Positions 1-6,451 of a stretch of 14,534 nucleotides of DNA are shown piece by piece. The stretch is from Ruminococcus sp. UBA4321 (GTDB lineage Bacteria; Bacillota; Clostridia; Oscillospirales; Ruminococcaceae), in NCBI GenBank assembly GCA_002393815.1, contig DGUB01000026.1:1-14534 (forward strand), written 5' to 3'. Below the pieces are notes generated by a model, which did not search any database, was not told where the DNA came from, and worked only from the letters and a program-made list of their open reading frames with translations. Position 1 is the stretch's first letter; the number at the start of each line of letters is the position of its first letter. Both the position numbers and the translations under genes were made by a program.

Positions 1-5
1 TATAT

Positions 6-34
6 ATTATAACACGCATTATGCGCATTGTCAA
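6..34 (-). promoter_or_regulatory. Leftward consensus promoter with palindrome in the spacer
   Basis: Read on the minus strand, TTGACA (34-29) is followed after exactly 17 nt by TATAAT (11-6), with a TG one base upstream of the -10 box (extended -10). It points out of the window to the left, so its gene is not visible. The spacer holds the palindrome CGCATTATGCG (15-25), which lies where a repressor would block polymerase. The promoter boxes are seen directly; the operator role is inferred. Confidence 0.75.
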
Positions 35-71
35 GTACTTTTTGAAAGTTTTTTGAAAAAAATAAAATTTT

Positions 72-121
72 TTGAGTTGATACTCAATAAAACGCAAAAG
101 CAGTGTGATTTTGCGTTTTAT
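72..121. repeat. Two abutting inverted repeats in AT-rich DNA
   Basis: TTGAGT (72-77) pairs with ACTCAA (82-87) across a 4-nt loop. It is followed at once by a perfect 13-bp inverted repeat, arms 87-99 and 109-121, core AAAACGCAAAA, with a 9-nt loop. There is no U-tract beyond the arms, so it is not a standard terminator. It may be an operator pair or an mRNA leader structure for the lysozyme gene at 183. The preceding stretch (about 36-71) is runs of A and T. No convincing rightward promoter was found in 1-182. Confidence 0.55.
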
Positions 122-165
122 CTGCAAAAAATGAGAAATTTTCACAAATTCAGGTATGAAATTGC

Positions 166-173
166 GGAAGGAG
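166..173 (+). promoter_or_regulatory. Ribosome binding site deciding the lysozyme start
   Basis: GGAAGGAG ends 9 nt before the ATG at 183. An in-frame ATG at 156 lies upstream of this site and has no binding site of its own, so the start at 183 is preferred. Confidence 0.75.
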
Positions 174-182
174 CATCAGAAC

Positions 183-959
183 ATGAATGAAAAAACACTC
201 TGGAAAAAATTTCTTGCAGCAGGAATGACCATAGCCGGAGCTGCCGGACTGATAGGAAATCTCTATGCTGAATCGGCACTCAATCCGAAGAATTTACAGC
301 AGACCTATGAAAAAAAGTCAGGCTATTCAGATGATTCCTATACTGCTGCTGTCGATTCCGGAAGATATACAAACTTTGTCCGTGACTGTGCCGGCTATGG
401 GTTGGCACAGTGGACGTTCTGGACACGCAAACAGGCTCTGCTGAATTATGCAAATGATAACGGCGTATCAATCGGCGATTTGAATATGCAGATTGCTTTC
501 ATCATCAAAGAACTGCAGTCCGGCTATGCTTCTGTCTGGAAAATTCTCTGTACAACTGACAGCGTCAGAACGGCATCGGACAATGTTCTGTTCAGCTATG
601 AAGCACCTGCCAATCAGGGAAAAAGCGTTCAGGATTTTAGATACAATCAGGCGATGCGGTTCTACAACGACTTCATCAGCGAGACTACTCCGAAAAATTC
701 TGACAAGTCTGTTCAGGAACTGGCGGAAGAAGTCCTCGCTGATAAATGGGGAACAGGTCAGGACAGGAAAGACCGTCTGACTGCTGCCGGGTATGATTAC
801 ACAGTCGTTCAGAAAAGAGTCAATGAATTACTGGACAAAAGCAGTAATGTTGTTGAAAATCCTGTTGAAACTGTGGAAAAAGAAATCATTCAGGTGACTG
901 CTGTCAAGGACGGAAAGAACTTCTCCGGAGTGCTGACAGCATCTAAAACAATAGAATAG
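183..959 (+). CDS. Phage-tail-type lysozyme with Cpl-7 cell-wall-binding domain
   Basis: This is a peptidoglycan hydrolase of 258 residues. Residues about 15-165 match the phage tail lysozyme family (Pfam Phage_lysozyme2): IGNLYAESALNP with the probable catalytic Glu30, then GYGLAQWTFWTRK near 71-83 and a SIGDL segment near 96-100. Residues about 177-217 are a Cpl-7 (CW_7) wall-binding repeat, recognised from LADKWGTGQDRKDRL and AAGYDYTVVQKRVNELL. The last 40 residues are acidic and match nothing I recognise. The N-terminus has Lys residues and a short hydrophobic run (11-26), but this overlaps the lysozyme fold and is not a clear signal peptide. The downstream gene's ribosome binding site overlaps the stop codon, so the two are co-transcribed. 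No holin is seen. It may be a prophage remnant or a domesticated lysin. Confidence 0.85.
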   Translation: MNEKTLWKKFLAAGMTIAGAAGLIGNLYAESALNPKNLQQTYEKKSGYSDDSYTAAVDSGRYTNFVRDCAGYGLAQWTFWTRKQALLNYANDNGVSIGDLNMQIAFIIKELQSGYASVWKILCTTDSVRTASDNVLFSYEAPANQGKSVQDFRYNQAMRFYNDFISETTPKNSDKSVQELAEEVLADKWGTGQDRKDRLTAAGYDYTVVQKRVNELLDKSSNVVENPVETVEKEIIQVTAVKDGKNFSGVLTASKTIE

Positions 960-970
960 GAGGACAGAAA

Positions 971-1411
971 ATGAAACCACACGGAAACACACGGTTTATC
1001 AGAGCAAAGTGTTCGGCTCACGGCTGTGAAAAAGCGCACTCATGGCTTAACAGGGCGTTTGAAGCAGATTATCGCATTAACCTTTTACAGCAGCAAATCA
1101 AACAGGAAACGGCTTTGCTGAAGGAAGCAAAAGAATGCAATATTTCAGACAGCGAAGCAGAAGAAGCATTGCGCCTCGTAATGGAAGAACACCGGAAAGC
1201 ATTATGTGAGCTGCTGAAAATCAGACCGCAGATTGAAAAGGCGATTGCTGATTCAGATACGGAAGAAGAGGAAAAAGAAATTCTGACACGCTTTTATCTG
1301 TTATATGAAACTAATGAGAAAATCGCTGAAGAAATGTTTTATGATTTAAGGACAATTCCACGAAAACATAAGAAGGCTCTGGAAAAATTTGTGATTCCGG
1401 AACAATACTGA
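971..1411 (+). CDS. DUF1492/sigma-region-4-like phage regulator
   Basis: This is a 146-residue protein. Residues 33-95 are strongly helical and charged, probably a coiled coil. Residues about 100-141 (EKEILTRFYLLYETNEKIAE, then a second helix ending RKHKKALEKF) resemble the helix-turn-helix of sigma region 4 as found in the DUF1492/RinA-like regulators of Gram-positive phages, which control late genes. The N-terminus carries a Cys/His set (Cys14, His17, Cys19, His23) that could bind metal, which I do not recognise as part of the family. AGGAGG (958-963) overlaps the upstream stop and gives 7-nt spacing to this ATG. DNA binding is inferred; the target is unknown. Confidence 0.6.
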   Translation: MKPHGNTRFIRAKCSAHGCEKAHSWLNRAFEADYRINLLQQQIKQETALLKEAKECNISDSEAEEALRLVMEEHRKALCELLKIRPQIEKAIADSDTEEEEKEILTRFYLLYETNEKIAEEMFYDLRTIPRKHKKALEKFVIPEQY

Positions 1412-1433
1412 ACTATAACTTGTTATCACTAAA

Positions 1434-1465
1434 AATCACCCGGCAGTGAATTCTGACGGGTGATT
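1434..1465. terminator. Hairpin after the phage-type gene pair
   Basis: The arms AATCACCCG (1434-1442) and CGGGTGATT (1457-1465) form 9 bp, and an inner CAG/CTG pairing extends the stem. The tails are only weakly T-rich on either strand (TTT on the minus side). It sits between the rightward gene ending at 1411 and the leftward cotJC fragment ending at 1487, which fits a bidirectional terminator of moderate strength. Confidence 0.5.
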
Positions 1466-1486
1466 GGCTTCATCAAATGATATCTA

Positions 1487-1678
1487 TCATAAATGAGCTA
1501 GTTCTTCCGTGCCGATATCAGTCAGAAGACCTTTGATTTCATCTGTCGGCATGGCATATCTCTGATTCAGATACCGGAGTGATGCGCCGAGTTCACCGTC
1601 AGCACCGCCAATCTGGCTCATGACAATCTGTGCTGTACGCGGGTCAGGATTCTTAATTTTTACCGGATATTGCAATTT
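1487..1678 (-). pseudogene. cotJC: cotJC-like manganese catalase/spore coat fragment
   Basis: Translation gives KLQYPVKIKNPDP, then GGADGELGASLRYLNQRY and LLTDIGTEELAHL, the N-terminal third of CotJC and related manganese catalases. The Glu of DGEL and the Glu and His of EELAHL match metal ligands of the family. Immediately after AHL the frame hits TGA, where intact proteins continue with EIIGTM and more than 100 further residues. On the 5' side homology begins at the KLQYP segment, and a stop codon lies a few codons upstream with no ATG and no ribosome binding site. A TTG codon could in theory start a 62-residue peptide, but both ends of the family are missing, so this is a remnant. No cotJA or cotJB neighbour is present. 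Confidence 0.8.
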
Positions 1679-1772
1679 AATATCATATTTATCTTATACA
1701 TATTTACATATTGAAATTAGAAGGACTTTAAAATTATTTATTTTCGTGATTTCTGTACAGCAGCAATCGTTT

Positions 1773-1817
1773 AGCCGGCAGTTCCGGCTCATAGGTTCAA
1801 ATCGCAATGTCTCCGCC
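1773..1817 (+). other. tRNA-Ser-like 3' fragment, possible attachment-site scar
   Basis: The order matches the 3' half of a long-variable-arm tRNA: hairpin AGCCGG/CCGGCT (1773-1778, 1784-1789), one base, 5 nt, T-loop-like TTCAAAT (1796-1802), 5 nt, then TGTCTCC (1808-1814), G and CC. The spacing is exact, but the T-stem does not pair (ATAGG against CGCAA) and the last base is G where CCA is expected. No 5' tRNA half is found upstream. A terminator follows at once, as after many tRNA genes. This is a pattern match by eye; coincidence is possible. Confidence 0.3.
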
Positions 1818-1821
1818 GGAA

Positions 1822-1849
1822 GTCCTCTGTTCTGTCAGAGGGCTTTTTT
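1822..1849 (+). terminator. Rho-independent terminator
   Basis: The stem GTCCTCTG (1822-1829) / CAGAGGGC (1836-1843), with one G-T pair and a 6-nt loop, is followed by six T. It ends rightward transcription before the trkA promoter. The gene it originally served is not intact; the tRNA-like fragment directly upstream is a candidate. Confidence 0.85.
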
Positions 1850-1870
1850 CTGAGAATTTTTTCTAATTAC

Positions 1871-1899
1871 TTGACAAAATGCACAAATCAGTCTATAAT
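1871..1899 (+). promoter_or_regulatory. Consensus sigma-A promoter of trkA-trkH
   Basis: TTGACA (1871-1876), a 17-nt spacer and TATAAT (1894-1899) match the housekeeping consensus at every position. Transcription should start near 1906, which leaves a leader of about 35 nt before the TTG start of trkA. Confidence 0.9.
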
Positions 1900-1905
1900 T
1901 AAATA

Positions 1906-1921
1906 AGCGGATATTTCCGCT
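1906..1921 (+). promoter_or_regulatory. Leader hairpin of trkA mRNA
   Basis: AGCGGA (1906-1911) pairs with TCCGCT (1916-1921) around a TATT loop. It would form at the very 5' end of the transcript, just ahead of the ribosome binding sites. A stabilising 5' hairpin is the simplest reading. It is too small to be a known riboswitch. Confidence 0.45.
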
Positions 1922-1930
1922 GAAAGGAGT

Positions 1931-1936
1931 AAGGAG
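1931..1936 (+). promoter_or_regulatory. Ribosome binding site supporting a TTG start
   Basis: AAGGAG lies 5 nt before the TTG at 1942. A second AAAGGAG (1923-1929) lies 12 nt from it. No in-frame ATG fits the conserved TrkA N-terminus, so TTG is the start. Confidence 0.8.
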
Positions 1937-1941
1937 AATTT

Positions 1942-3303
1942 TTGAATATTTTAATTGTCGGCGGCGGAAAAGCCGGAATCATTCTGACACAGACCCTCTG
2001 TAAAGAAGGACATGATATCACTGTCATGGATACAGATTCCGAAGTTGTGACGAATGTCATAGATAATTTCGATGCACAGGCGCTCGAAGGCAACGGACTG
2101 ATTGTCAAAGACCTGCTGGAAGCCGGTGTGGAACATGCCAATGTCATCATTGCCATGACGGAATCTGACGAAACCAATATCATGTGCTGCATGATGTCCC
2201 GTAAACTCGGTGCAAGGCACAGTATCGCCCGCGTCAGAAATCCCATGTTCGCGGAACAGATGGTCTTTATGCGTGAGGAACTCGATATCAGCCTGATGGT
2301 CAATCCCGAATTCCAGACCGCGAACGAAATCGCCCGGATGCTCCGCTATCCGAATGCCCTGCATGTCGAAAGTTTTGCCGGCGGACGCATGGAACTTGCG
2401 GAACTCCATGTCTCACCTGACGGCGTAATGGACGGACTGATGCTCTCTGCCCTGCCTTCCAGACTGAAACTGCGGTTTCTTGTCTGTGCGGTCATGCGCG
2501 GCGAAGAATGCCTTATCCCGGACGGCAGCTTTATCCTGCACGGCAATGACAAAATCTATATCACAGCGGCACACAGTGAACTTTCCAAATTCTACAAGCA
2601 GTTCGGTGATGTCAAGAACAGAATCAAAACCGTCATGATTGTCGGCGGCGGCAAAATCAGCTATTATCTCGTCCGGCAGCTGCTCGAACTGGGGATGCAG
2701 GTGACAATTATCGAACAGGATATGAAACGCTGTGAACAGCTCAGTGACTGGTTCTCGAAAGCCGAAGTCATCTGCGCGGACGGCACCGACCAGAACGTCC
2801 TTCTGGAAGAAGGTCTTGCCGATGCCGATGCCTGCATTACCCTCACTGGCATTGACGAAGAAAATATTATTCTCTCGCTGTATGCCAAAAAACTCGGTGT
2901 TGACAAAATAGTCACCAAAATCAACCGCACTTCCCTGCTGCCGATTTCTGACAGTGTCGGACTTCAGAACATTGTTTCGCCTAAAAACACGACCGCCGCG
3001 CTGATTCTGCAATATATCCGCGGAAAAGAAAATTCCGAAAGCAGTGATAATATTACTTCCCTCTACCGTCTGGCAGACGATAAACTGGAAGCGATTGAAT
3101 TCATCATCCGCAAGAATGCGAAATATGTCGGCGTACCTCTCAAACAGCTGAAAACAAGCCGCTATTCCCTGATTGCAGGCATTATCCGGAACAACAAGAG
3201 AATCATTCCTTCCGGTGAGGACTGCCTGAAACTCAATGACAGCGTGATTGTTGTCACGACAAGTCAGAAAGTTTCCGGTCTGGAAGACGTTTTCGAGGGT
3301 TAA
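1942..3303 (+). CDS. trkA: Trk potassium uptake regulatory subunit TrkA
   Basis: This cytoplasmic NAD(H)-binding gating subunit of the Trk/Ktr potassium channel has 453 residues, the usual length of a duplicated TrkA. It has two halves, each a Rossmann RCK-N domain followed by an RCK-C domain: the first begins with ILIVGGGKAG (3-12), the second with MIVGGGKIS (232-240), and the RCK-C domains cover about 140-220 and 370-450. Acidic residues at the ends of beta strands 2 (VMD, 28-30; IIEQD, 256-260) fit dinucleotide binding. In the second half the third glycine of the GxGxxG motif is Ser240, so nucleotide binding there may be altered. Translation starts at TTG with a close AAGGAG. The gene follows a consensus promoter and is 19 nt ahead of trkH, its membrane partner. 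Confidence 0.95.
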   Translation: MNILIVGGGKAGIILTQTLCKEGHDITVMDTDSEVVTNVIDNFDAQALEGNGLIVKDLLEAGVEHANVIIAMTESDETNIMCCMMSRKLGARHSIARVRNPMFAEQMVFMREELDISLMVNPEFQTANEIARMLRYPNALHVESFAGGRMELAELHVSPDGVMDGLMLSALPSRLKLRFLVCAVMRGEECLIPDGSFILHGNDKIYITAAHSELSKFYKQFGDVKNRIKTVMIVGGGKISYYLVRQLLELGMQVTIIEQDMKRCEQLSDWFSKAEVICADGTDQNVLLEEGLADADACITLTGIDEENIILSLYAKKLGVDKIVTKINRTSLLPISDSVGLQNIVSPKNTTAALILQYIRGKENSESSDNITSLYRLADDKLEAIEFIIRKNAKYVGVPLKQLKTSRYSLIAGIIRNNKRIIPSGEDCLKLNDSVIVVTTSQKVSGLEDVFEG

Positions 3304-3322
3304 GGAGGCGCACGGCTGAACT

Positions 3323-4783
3323 ATGAATTATAAAATGATAGGCTGTCTGCTCGGACAGATTATCCGCGTGCTGGGTCTGCTGATGTTTCTGCCGGTGATT
3401 GTCAGTCTGGTATATCACGAACCGGAAAGCCTGAAAGCGTTTCTGATAACCGCAGCCGGGCTGATTCTTGCCGGCACGCTGATGACTGTCAAAAAACCGG
3501 AAAAAAAAGATATTTATACCCGTGACGGCATGGCAACCGTCGCGGCGACATGGATTCTGGTTTCGATTCTGGGGGCGATTCCGTTCACGCTTGCCGGAGC
3601 GATTCCGAACTTTGCGGATGCCGTATTCGAGACGGCTTCCGGCTTCACGACAACAGGCGCGACGATTCTGAACGACATCGAATCTGTTTCAAATGCGTGT
3701 TTATTCTGGAGAAGCTTTTCGCATTTTCTGGGAGGTATGGGTGTACTGATTCTGATACTGGCGATTCTGCCGCAGTCCGATACCCGGACGATGCACCTTG
3801 TCCGCGCCGAATCTCCGGGACCCACTGCCGGAAAACTCACGGCAAAGATGAGTTCTTCCGTCCGGACGCTTTACGGCATTTACATTGGTCTGACGGTTCT
3901 GGAAATGCTGCTTCTGCTTCTGAGCAACTTCGACCCTGTGCCGGAACACAGAATGTCCTTCTTTGAAGCCCTGAACACGGCACTTTCCACTGCCGGAACA
4001 GGCGGATTCGCCCTGAAAAATGCCAGCATTGCCGCTTATGACAGTGCGTATATTGATATTATCATCACGATTTTCATGCTGCTGTTTTCCGTGAATTTTA
4101 CGCTGTACTATCTGCTGTTCACGAAGAAATTCTCACAGGTATTCAAAAACGAAGAACTGCGGTTTTTCCTGAGTATCGTCCTGATTTCCGGGATTGTGAT
4201 TGCAGCCGATATTACAAAGATTTACGGCAGTTTCTTCCGGGCAATGCGCTATTCGTTCTTTCAGGTGCTGACAATGATTTCCACTGCCGGATTCGCCACG
4301 GCGGATTTCACAGACTGGTCATCACTGTCACAGATGATTCTGATTCTGCTGATGTTTGTCGGCGGCTGTGCCGGTTCGACAGGCGGCGGACTGAAAGTCA
4401 TGAGAATTCTGCTGCTTTGCAAGACAGCATTCCGGGAAATCAAGTGTGTGCTGAATCCCCGTGCGGTTGTTTCCGTCAAGTGTGACGGAAAGGCAGTCGA
4501 TAAAGAAATCGTCCGGAGCGTCAGCTTCTATTTTGTACTGTTCATGCTTCTGGCGGCGGTTTCGATGCTGCTGCTTTCCCTTGACGGTCATGATGTCGGC
4601 ACGACGGCGACCGCGGTCATCACCTGCCTGAACAACGTGGGACCCGGTTTGAATGAAATTTCCCCTTCCGGAAATTTTGCCGGCTTCTCCTCATGGGCGA
4701 AGATTCTGCTCAGTATGGATATGCTCCTCGGCAGACTGGAAATCTATCCGCTTCTTGTGCTTTTCACTATCAGAAAAAAATAA
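3323..4783 (+). CDS. trkH: Trk potassium uptake channel subunit TrkH
   Basis: This integral membrane potassium-translocating subunit has 486 residues, normal for the family, with about ten hydrophobic helices. The four pore-loop repeats are visible with their filter glycines: TTTGAT (109-114), STAGTGG (222-228), STAGFAT (320-326) and LNNVGPG (436-442). The GGCAGSTGGGLK segment (347-358) is the conserved region after the third pore and forms the gate loop in the family. GRLEIYP (470-476) near the C-terminus is also typical. AAGGAGG (3302-3308) overlaps the trkA stop codon but is 14 nt from this ATG, longer than usual; no closer in-frame start exists. It is co-transcribed with trkA and ends at the shared hairpin. 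Confidence 0.95.
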   Translation: MNYKMIGCLLGQIIRVLGLLMFLPVIVSLVYHEPESLKAFLITAAGLILAGTLMTVKKPEKKDIYTRDGMATVAATWILVSILGAIPFTLAGAIPNFADAVFETASGFTTTGATILNDIESVSNACLFWRSFSHFLGGMGVLILILAILPQSDTRTMHLVRAESPGPTAGKLTAKMSSSVRTLYGIYIGLTVLEMLLLLLSNFDPVPEHRMSFFEALNTALSTAGTGGFALKNASIAAYDSAYIDIIITIFMLLFSVNFTLYYLLFTKKFSQVFKNEELRFFLSIVLISGIVIAADITKIYGSFFRAMRYSFFQVLTMISTAGFATADFTDWSSLSQMILILLMFVGGCAGSTGGGLKVMRILLLCKTAFREIKCVLNPRAVVSVKCDGKAVDKEIVRSVSFYFVLFMLLAAVSMLLLSLDGHDVGTTATAVITCLNNVGPGLNEISPSGNFAGFSSWAKILLSMDMLLGRLEIYPLLVLFTIRKK

Positions 4784-4790
4784 AAAATCC

Positions 4791-4816
4791 TGCCGCTGTG
4801 TCTGCACACAGCGGCA
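4791..4816. terminator. Bidirectional terminator between convergent operons
   Basis: The arms TGCCGCTGTG (4791-4800) and CACAGCGGCA (4807-4816) form 10 bp, 11 with T4801-A4806, leaving a CTGC loop. On the minus strand the stem is followed by GGATTTTTTATTTTTTT, a strong U-tract ending the polyamine operon. On the plus strand, after trkH, the tail is only moderately T-rich. Confidence 0.9.
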
Positions 4817-4823
4817 TTTCTGT

Positions 4824-5564
4824 CTATTTCTGTTCTTTTGCGAGTTTCCGGAGTATCTCGAATTTCGGCTTGCACTTGTGATATAATTCTTTTACCTTCT
4901 GACCGTCGTGATATGTTCTTGCAAGTCCGTTGTTCAGGTCTGTGAGCGTGTCCGCATGGGCGATAATCTCACAGATTGCCCTGACTGTCTTGTCATCGGT
5001 ATTCTTTCCGAGCGTTTCGCGTACCTGATTCTGATATTCTGATTCCGGACGCTTCTGTTCCAGCATGGAAATCAGTTCTTCCGGCAGACCGTTTTCCTGT
5101 TCAATCGTCTGCCGCAGAGAAGATACAAAATTTTCATAGGCTTCCGGCACTTCCGGTTCTGCGGATTCTTCCTGAAAAGACGCTTCTACAGAAGCACAAA
5201 TTTTCAGCTGTACTTCATCCGAACGGATATAGCTTTCATAGAATTCCAGACCAAGCCGGAAATCCTTGTCTTTACTGATGATATAAATCTGCTTGCTCTG
5301 CTTCGTGCCGATAACATAGCCGAGAAACATCATCAGCTGAATATCTAGCGCATTCTTGACAGGGTCATTGTTTTTCAGGCTCATGGCGACTTCGTTCAGG
5401 TGGATTTCTGCCTTGCAGGAAATCAGCTGCTGATACAGTCCGAATGTCAGTCCGCACCGGTTCTGCGTGTAGAAGATATGCACGGAATCCTGTTCGGTCA
5501 GGCGTTCGATTCCCTGAAGTCCTTCGATATATACATTTTCATAATCAATTAAATAAACTGCCAT
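4824..5564 (-). CDS. PIN/NYN-like domain protein of unknown role
   Basis: This is a 246-residue cytoplasmic protein. The N-terminal half resembles PIN-like/NYN nuclease folds: YLIDYENV (4-11) with Asp7, a central LDIQLM (73-78) with Asp74, and IISKDKDF (95-102) with Asp99 and Asp101. This is the acidic set expected for metal-dependent RNA cleavage. The C-terminal half (about 125-246) is helical, charged and not recognised; it ends Lys-rich. The start at 5564 is preferred because the protein then begins at the domain and AAGGTG lies just upstream; a longer reading frame into the aguB end has no support. It is last in the polyamine operon, 17 nt after aguB and just before the terminator. RNase activity is inferred; any link to polyamines is unknown. 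Confidence 0.7.
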   Translation of the reverse strand: MAVYLIDYENVYIEGLQGIERLTEQDSVHIFYTQNRCGLTFGLYQQLISCKAEIHLNEVAMSLKNNDPVKNALDIQLMMFLGYVIGTKQSKQIYIISKDKDFRLGLEFYESYIRSDEVQLKICASVEASFQEESAEPEVPEAYENFVSSLRQTIEQENGLPEELISMLEQKRPESEYQNQVRETLGKNTDDKTVRAICEIIAHADTLTDLNNGLARTYHDGQKVKELYHKCKPKFEILRKLAKEQK

Positions 5565-5581
5565 TTTTTCACCTTGATTGC

Positions 5582-6451
5582 TTATTTTTCCGTCAGCAGA
5601 TGATAGCGTTCCGGTCTTCTGTCGCGGAACAGCCCCCATTCCAGACGGGCATTTTCAATTTTCTGCAAATCGAATTCGGCAATCAGCACAGCATCTCCGG
5701 CGCGGTCAGCCTGTTTGAGGATTTCGCCCGTTTCGTCAGTGATAAACGACGAACCGTAAAAATGCAGAGCCGATTTCTGATTTGCATTTTCTTCGCAGGG
5801 GCTGACTTCTTCCAGACCGTAACGGTTCGCGGCAATCACCGGAATGATGTTCGCCGCCGAATGTCCCTGCATACATCTTCTCCAGTGAGGCATACTGTCA
5901 CAGTTCAGAATCGGCTCTGAACCGATTGCCGTCGGATAGAACAGCAGATTTGCCCCCTGTAACGCTATCGCTCTGGCAGTTTCCGGAAACCACTGGTCCC
6001 AGCAGATGCCGACACCGATTCTGCCGTATGCGGTATCCCATACCCGGAAACCTGTATCTCCGGGCGTGAAATAAAACTTTTCCTGATAAAAATGGTCATC
6101 CGGAATATGCGTCTTTCTGTATACGCCCAGAATACTGCCGTCCGCATCAATCACAGCAACAGAATTATATAACACATTGCCGTCTTTTTCATAGAAGCTG
6201 ATTGGCATGACAATGTGCAGTTCTCTGCATATTTCCGCAAAATGCCGGACAGCGTCATTTTCCTGTACAGGCTTTGCAAACTGATAATATTCATATCTGC
6301 GTTCCTGACAGAAATACTGCCGCTCGAACAGTTCCGGCAGAAGGACGATATTCGCGCCTTTGGAAACTGCTTCACGGACTAGGGCTTCGGAATGCATTAA
6401 ATTTTCCTGTACATGTTTCGTACAATTCATCTGAATGGCTGATACAATCAT
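5582..6451 (-). CDS. aguB: N-carbamoylputrescine amidase
   Basis: This enzyme hydrolyses N-carbamoylputrescine to putrescine, carbon dioxide and ammonia in the cytoplasm. The 289-residue protein is of the nitrilase superfamily with the full triad: Glu40 in LLPELFERQYF, Lys113 in YRKTHIPD and Cys150 in GICWDQWFPE. The segment DDHFYQEKFYFTPGDTGF (118-135) is typical of plant- and bacterial-type carbamoylputrescine amidases and separates it from other nitrilases. The start has AAAGGAG 10 nt upstream, and its ATG overlaps the aguA stop by 4 nt (ATGA), so the two are translationally coupled. It directly follows agmatine deiminase, whose product it uses. Confidence 0.95.
   Translation of the reverse strand: MIVSAIQMNCTKHVQENLMHSEALVREAVSKGANIVLLPELFERQYFCQERRYEYYQFAKPVQENDAVRHFAEICRELHIVMPISFYEKDGNVLYNSVAVIDADGSILGVYRKTHIPDDHFYQEKFYFTPGDTGFRVWDTAYGRIGVGICWDQWFPETARAIALQGANLLFYPTAIGSEPILNCDSMPHWRRCMQGHSAANIIPVIAANRYGLEEVSPCEENANQKSALHFYGSSFITDETGEILKQADRAGDAVLIAEFDLQKIENARLEWGLFRDRRPERYHLLTEK

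Noticed and set aside
156..182. Longer N-terminus of the lysozyme starting at ATG 156
   Set aside because: The good ribosome binding site (166-173) lies downstream of this ATG and correctly serves the ATG at 183.
1620..1853. Open frame of 77 codons on the plus strand between the cotJC fragment and trkA
   Set aside because: It crosses the cotJC remnant, the tRNA-like stretch and a terminator, and has no ribosome binding site or recognisable sequence.
2413..3012. Long open frame of 199 codons on the minus strand inside trkA
   Set aside because: It is fully antisense to a well-conserved gene, has no recognisable domain, and its openness follows from trkA codon usage.
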